Part shown: piece by piece, positions 58,671-64,000 of the stretch | How the letters are laid out: each line of letters opens with the position of its first letter | How positions within the stretch are numbered: position 1 is the stretch's first letter | Assembly: GCA_019054805.1 (NCBI GenBank) | Contig: JAHQIY010000007.1 | Span: 2,175,501 to 2,239,500 of the forward strand | From: Brachionus manjavacas | Lineage: Eukaryota > Rotifera > Eurotatoria > Ploima > Brachionidae | Direction of reading: 5' to 3' | Length of the DNA: 64,000 nt | Made by a program: the position numbers and the translations under genes | Notes under the pieces: model-generated | What the model saw: the letters and a program-made list of their open reading frames with translations, nothing else | Told to the model about the DNA's origin: nothing | Databases searched by the model: none

Positions 58671-59919
58671 ATGTCATTATCAAGTTCATTAAACAGCTTT
58701 ACCCACAAACTTTTCAACCAAGTAAATGCTGGAAAAGGTATATTATACAGAATTTAATTTAATTGGGAAATAATAAAGTCTATTTAAGATGAAAATTTTT
58801 TCATTTCACCATTTAGCATTTCGACTGCTTTGGCTATGTGCTATGCTGGAGCTAAATGTGAAACAGCGTCACAACTAAAAGACTTATTGAGCTTAACAAA
58901 TTTGGAAGATGAGAAAATTTTGAGTCTGAATCAAGAATTAATTTCAAGTGTCAATAGCTTGAGCGGAGATGTTGTCATCAAGACTGCAAATAAACTTTAT
59001 CCAAAACAGGGCTATGAAATTTTGAGCGAATATTTAAACTTGGTGCAAAAAAATTTTCATTCTGATGTTGAAAGTTTGAACTACAGCAATGCTGAAGAAT
59101 CTGCCAAGACAATAAATGACTGGGTGTCCGGACAAACAAATGATAAAATACGAGATTTGATAAATCCGAACAGCATTAATGGCTTAACTAGACTAATTTT
59201 AGTAAATGCAATTTATTTCAAAGGAAATTGGGATCTTAAGTTCGACTCTAATCTTACCACTGAAAAAGACTTCCATTTGGCAGATGGCTCGACTAAAAAA
59301 GTTCAAATGATGAAAAGCAACAAAAAGTTTAGATATATCTATAAGCCGGCACAAATCGATGCTGACATTTGTGAATTACCTTATGCTGGTGAGAATATTT
59401 CATTGACAATTATTCTGCCTCATGAAGGTTCCTCGTTGCACCAAGTGGAAAAACAGCTTAATGATTCTGTTTTGCATCAAATAATGACTTTGGAAATACC
59501 CAAGGAGAAAATAAATCTTCAAGTACCTAAATTCAAGCTTGAATTTAAAACAGAAGTAATTTTTATTTTTAGAAAAAATTTTCTTCGAATTAAAAAAATA
59601 ATAATATTATTTTTAGTTGTCTGATCATTTTAAAAGAATGGGAGCAAATTTGCCTTTTGATGAATCAAGAGCTGACTTTGCTGGAATCACAAGTGATCCT
59701 GATGGTTTATGCATTTCTGAGGTAGTGCATCAAGCTGTTGTAGAGGTCAACGAGGAGGGAACTGAAGCTGCTGCAGCTACTGGTGTAATTATGATGACAA
59801 GAATGGCTTTAATGCTAGAACCTGCCAATTTCATCTGCAATAGACCATTTTTATTCTTAATACATGAAAAGAAGCATAATTCAATTTTATTTTTTGGAAA
59901 GTATTGTAAGCCAGAATAA
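58671..59919 (+). CDS. Serpin copy 3 (predicted P1 Arg), intact
   Basis: Exons 58671-58737, 58789-59555 and 59617-59919 (introns 51 and 61 bp), 378 codons. Scaffold as in copy 2. The hinge EEGTEAAAATG is inhibitory in type. The loop is VIMMTR/MALML, with Arg at P1 by hinge counting, pointing to trypsin-like targets. The C-terminus is NFICNRPFLFLIHEKK, NSILFFGKYCKPE. No secretion signal. It is a mosaic: the first 45 bp or so of exon 1 match copy 2, while the end of exon 1 and all of intron 1 match copy 1 (one mismatch). The last 110 bp or so of coding sequence again resemble copy 2. AATAAA overlaps the stop codon. Confidence 0.94.
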
Positions 59920-60477
59920 AAATAAAAATAAATTTTTGTAGTTTATTTTTTCAATTTTAGTTTTATTTTGTGACTTTAATAATATATTTGGAAAATAAAT
60001 TTAGTTTAGATTATAATTTTTTGATTAATGTTTTTTGGAAATTTTGATAAATAAACTAAAAGTCTATAAATTTTTATTTCTAATTTACACTATTTTAAGT
60101 CTTTTATTCTCATTTCTCGTTAATTTTCGAAATGTAAAGTTTTTGGTATTCTATCCTCATTTATAAATCTAAAACAATTATTATTAATTTTGAATTTTCT
60201 ATCAGGTTAATTTTCGACTTCCAATCTTTAAATGAGAGTTTTTAATTAGATTGAATTGAATTCATTTTAACAAGTTTAATACTCTTCTTTTTTTAAATAA
60301 ATGACTTTGAGTATTAATCTCAGATTAAAATTTATTTTTTGTTTTAAATTTTATTTTTTCCCCGTTTTTTTAGATTTTAACAAAATTTATTTCTGTCTCC
60401 TAACCAGTCTTAGAATGTTATTTAGAGAGGCAATTTTGAGATTGCAATTTTTTAAATAATTAATAATTTTATAATTT

Positions 60478-60527
60478 TTTTCATTTATTTGGTCATCAGT
60501 GTCGAGCATTTGCTTCTTCAAGTTAAT
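60478..60527 (-). repeat. LINE family B-like 3'-tail remnant
   Basis: The reverse complement reads AACTTGAAGAAGCAAATGCT, CGACACTGATGACC and AAATAAATGAAA. It resembles the family B tail (CTGAAGAAGC..TAGCTCGGTACAG plus AAATAAAT) with several changes. No coding part remains. Confidence 0.45.
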
Positions 60528-63500
60528 AAAAATTTAAAAATAAAGTTGATCTAAGTCTTGTTATAATTTAAATTAAGGTAAGTTGTTACTTTCATTCAAA
60601 ATTGGAATTTTTTTATATGGTCTTTTCAAAATTGATTTTTTTATTCATGAATCGTTAGGTATTTTTTTAAACAAGCTGTTTGTTTCTAAAGCCAGTCAGG
60701 TATCTATATTCGATTTTCATTAATTAATTAAAACTAAGATTAATTTTTTTCTATTCTCTAAAAATATAATTTCATGCTTACTACGTGCATTAGCAGACCA
60801 GTTAATTATTCTAAAAGATATTTTTTAATTAAAATGCTTAAACGATTTGATGGGAATTTTTTCTATTTATTGAATTAGTTAATAATTTAGTTTCAATTAT
60901 ATTAAACTAAGAACTTGAAATCTAATTATCAAATGTAATAGAAAGCTGTTTCTTTAAGTAAAAAATCCTGAATTTTTGTTAAAAATCGATTTTAGACTAA
61001 AATAAGAGGAGTTTATTTGACTGACAAAGACTGTCATTGAATTTAGGAGTAATGTAATCAAACACTTTTAATATTTCGAAAAAAAACTTTACCAAATTCA
61101 ATAATTAATTGCCGGTATTCGAATTTCATTTTTTTCCAATTCTCTTCGATTCCTTGAAATTTCAAAGGAATTGAAAAATTTGAAATCGAAAAACTTCCAA
61201 AAAATTGTTTCAATTTTTCGGACTCGAATTGTTTTTAACATTTTTTATTATTTAGAAAAAAATTTAATTTAACAATTAATGTCTAGTCTTTTCAAACAAA
61301 TTTATTTTATTAAAAAAAGTTAGAATTGTCGATCGATTGCTAGGAAAAAACTTTGGTCTTTATAAATAATTAATAAATTTACAGAAAAAAAGTTAGAAAT
61401 TGTCAGATAGAGAATAAATTTGATTAAGTCAATAAATCATTTTGTATGGTCATAAAATTTAATTAACTAAATCGACTGGCTTTTTATTAAACTTAAAACG
61501 GAACAATCGATTTAACTTGTAAGAGTTCGCTAAAAAAAGTATGAAGAATAAAGCATCGCTGTGTACCATGGTTGTTTTAGTTTTATACCATCGGTCTGAC
61601 TACATACTGAGAGTTTTCTTAATAACAGCGAAAATTTATAAGTTTCATTTTTTTTAATTTGTTCAGGAACAAAAAATTAATTAAAAACTTCTAATTTTGC
61701 GACACTTTGTTTCTATTGATTTTAGAAAAAAATTTTATTTCAAACAAAATTTCTATAAAATGTTAATTTCTGTATTAAATGACGATATTTTTGTAAAAGA
61801 AATTATTAATTTATAAGATTCTTTAATTTAAAGTCAAGATGCATTTGACAGTATTTCAAAGATTAGTTCTATTTGTGCGGAAAATTAAAAAGTTTTAGCG
61901 AGATGGGAGAATTTATTGAGCTTTTAATTTTTAAATTTCATTCTAAATAATCTTAAGAGAGAATTAATTCAATCTATCTAGTAATTAAAAAGAATTCGAA
62001 TTAATTTGACATCCCCAGTCATAGATTTGCTGTTTTGCTCAATTTCCGCATTGTTAAGCCCAACAATCAAGTCTTTGTCATGAACGAACCGCTTTGTCAA
62101 ATTTTAATTTTTAGTCGCTTTTTCATTCCGTTTTTTAAGTTCCGTTCCTAGTGTGTATCTCTTACCAATTATTTAAAAAATAAACATTTGAATATTTTTG
62201 ATTGTGTTCATTCAAGAGTGAGACAGTTTTTCAATATTTTCTCTTTATTGATTTATTCGAGTCATATATTTAAAATAAATTTTAGAAATTTTTTAATTTT
62301 TTTTTCTAGTAAATAATAAATTAATTTAAGCTTATCATTTAGGAACAACTTTTTGTAAATTAAAATTATTTTATGTGCTTTAATTAAGGATAAGTATTGA
62401 GAAGAATAAATGATGGATAGTTGAAGTACTTTTAAATACACTTAACAAACTATTATCAACTTTTATCTTAATTAATTTCGAATAAATTTATTTAACTAAT
62501 TGCAGGAGCGAATTGAATTTTTATTAACATTTTAATAATATTGAATAATTTTAGAGGAGAAAAAATGATAAACATTTAAAACTAATAGATTTTAAATACT
62601 TTTTTTTTTGTTTATTAAATTTGAAAAGATGGTCTGAATTCAAAGAGAGAATAAAATAAAATGATCAAACTATTTTTGTTTAATTTATTTAGTGAGTAAC
62701 CTGTCCCAAGGGACTTTTTTAGATAATCTCGAGAATTGGAATCAAAAATTAATTTTGTTATTGATTCATTATTGATTGAATATATTGCTTAAGGACTATG
62801 CTTGACGCAAATACTCACAGATATTGCTTGTAAATTTAGAACCATTGCAACACTATGAATAAATGTCTTCTATGGAGGTTGAACACTGGTAAAAAATCAA
62901 TCATCAATTGTAAGGAACACGGAAATTAATTTCTCTTGGAAGAGTCGATTTAAACTAAAGAAAATATTTGTTTTATTTTAAAGAATTCGAGAAGAATTTA
63001 TTGAGCATTAAAAAAATAAAACTTCATTATAAAATTCCAACACAAATTAATTTCATGTTTAAAGAAATTTTAAGGAAATATGTCTTTCAATTGTAAATTT
63101 TGTTTATCTTTGTGAAATAAAATTTCGATTTTTTTCAAATATGTTTTTATTTAAGGCTTAGAATGTAAAAATTAAAATTTTTTTAATTTAAGTTTAAATG
63201 AAACTGAATTATTCATTGTAATTAATGAGGTTTTTTTTACTTTGATTACTCAACAGATATTATCGAGTAAAACTTAGCTGTATGGAAAAACATGAAAATT
63301 TTATTCACTGTTGTTATTTTTAATCTAGACGATTAGACTAATTTGATAAACATTCGTATTTTGTCAGGAAAAAAAAAAAATGTTTATAACAAAATATCAA
63401 AAAAAAAATCTTAATTAGGGGTTAGTATTTCTTAGTTCTTAGAACTTCTAGTCTTCTAGTCAGAGCTAATCATGATAAAAAAGGGAAAAAATGCTTTAAA

Positions 63501-63814
63501 TCTTTGGGACCAAGTGAATGGGCTATATTTCGATTCTTGGTTTCAGTAAGCATAATAGTTATCATTTCGTTTTTCATCAAAAACTTTTTTTTTTTTTACT
63601 GAAAATTAGTATGAATAAAAAATAATTTATTACTTTTATTTTTGAGTAAATTCGATCCTTTAATTTTTTTTTCGAATTTTAATCGAACACTGGGTTGGAA
63701 GATCTATGATCATTCCTGTGATATAGCGACATCTTTGTCGATATCACTGGAAAGTTGATTAACTTAACCATGAGCGTTTAAGTTAACAAGGAGCATAAAT
63801 AGCTGCTCCAATAC

Positions 63815-63880
63815 GTCTTACGAGGAGATCGGATAGATGGGCCCAAGGGTACTAACATAAACATTACAATTCCAGCCTTG
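63815..63880 (+). repeat. Repeat shared with the gypsy-like fragment at 46.73 kb
   Basis: GAGGAGATCGGATAGATGGG, CCCAAGGGTACTAA and CATAAACATTACA here parallel GAAGAGATCGTATAGATTGA, CCCAAGGTTTCTAA and TGTAAACATTACA at 46,733-46,785, next to an integrase C-terminus. It is probably the pol end or LTR edge of the same retrotransposon family. TAAATAGCTGC just upstream could be part of an LTR promoter (weak). Confidence 0.45.
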
Positions 63881-64000
63881 CCAGAAATTATTATTTAAAT
63901 AAAAAATTTCAAACCTATTTTTTTTTGAATAACTTCGATTCGAATCGCTAAAGCATATTTTATTATTCATAAAACACAAATCCGTGCTCGAGTTATCGAA

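Larger units (their letters stand above)
59920..64000. other. Long AT-rich spacer to window end
   Basis: I find no gene. Recognisable items are a family B-like LINE tail at 60,480-60,525 and a repeat shared with the gypsy fragment at 63,822-63,875 (both listed). There is also a small GATATAGCGACA / TGTCGATATC hairpin at about 63,720-63,750. Confidence 0.5.

Overview
This is an AT-rich nuclear window from an animal. The evidence is a near-complete neurofibromin gene, an alpha-tubulin copy, intracellular-type serpins, a chymotrypsin-fold protease, remnants of titin-like Ig domains, GT-AG introns of about 50-60 bp, and many non-LTR retrotransposon and DNA-transposon relics. The compact introns, very AT-rich spacers and transposon mix suggest a small invertebrate. 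A monogonont rotifer (Brachionus-like) is my best guess, but this is an inference that nothing in the window proves.

Layout. 0-2 kb: a small two-exon gene with a WGKPGGGAP motif. 2.2-7.8 kb: repeat-rich spacer with LINE 3' ends, a zinc-finger-like remnant and an internally deleted CR1-like LINE. 8.1-9.2 kb: an alpha-tubulin copy that has lost about 110 central residues. 10.4-13.7 kb: degraded Ig-domain (titin/Sallimus-like) coding sequence fused to a LINE fragment truncated at both ends. 14.8-25.3 kb: the NF1 orthologue, 2,959 codons with a single intron. 26-33 kb: three same-strand copies of one LINE family (called B here). 33.9-35.1 kb: a type II membrane glycosyltransferase with a DXD motif. 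35.5-37.7 kb: a hAT terminus and a hAT transposase pseudogene with two introns. 39.5-40.7, 52.1-53.3 and 58.7-59.9 kb: three same-strand serpin genes. Between the first two serpins lie nested LINEs, a MULE-like relic, a Tc1/mariner-type palindromic MITE, a Ty3/gypsy integrase fragment and a four-exon secreted trypsin-like protease (47.2-49.1 kb). 60-64 kb is almost featureless.

The most interesting system is the serpin trio. From the start of exon 2 to the hinge of the reactive-centre loop (about 984 bp, including intron 2) the copies differ at only a few positions. Immediately after the hinge they diverge strongly and carry different predicted P1 residues (Lys, Ser, Arg). Exon 1 and intron 1 are mosaics between copies. 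This pattern fits gene conversion homogenising an inhibitory scaffold while the target-specifying loop stays variable. Copy 1 has a one-base deletion in an A run and may be broken, or the base may be an assembly error.

LINE labels are mine: A = CR1-like (6.0-7.7, 11.5-13.2, 50.4-51.3 kb); B = a family with a CCHC ORF1 and a conserved CTGAAG...TAGCTCGGTACAG tail (26.1, 27.3-29.8, 30.2-32.9, 41.5-41.9, 53.7-54.0 kb, plus tails at 2.27 and 60.48 kb); C = a YADD-containing family (2.7-3.1, 41.9-43.5 kb).
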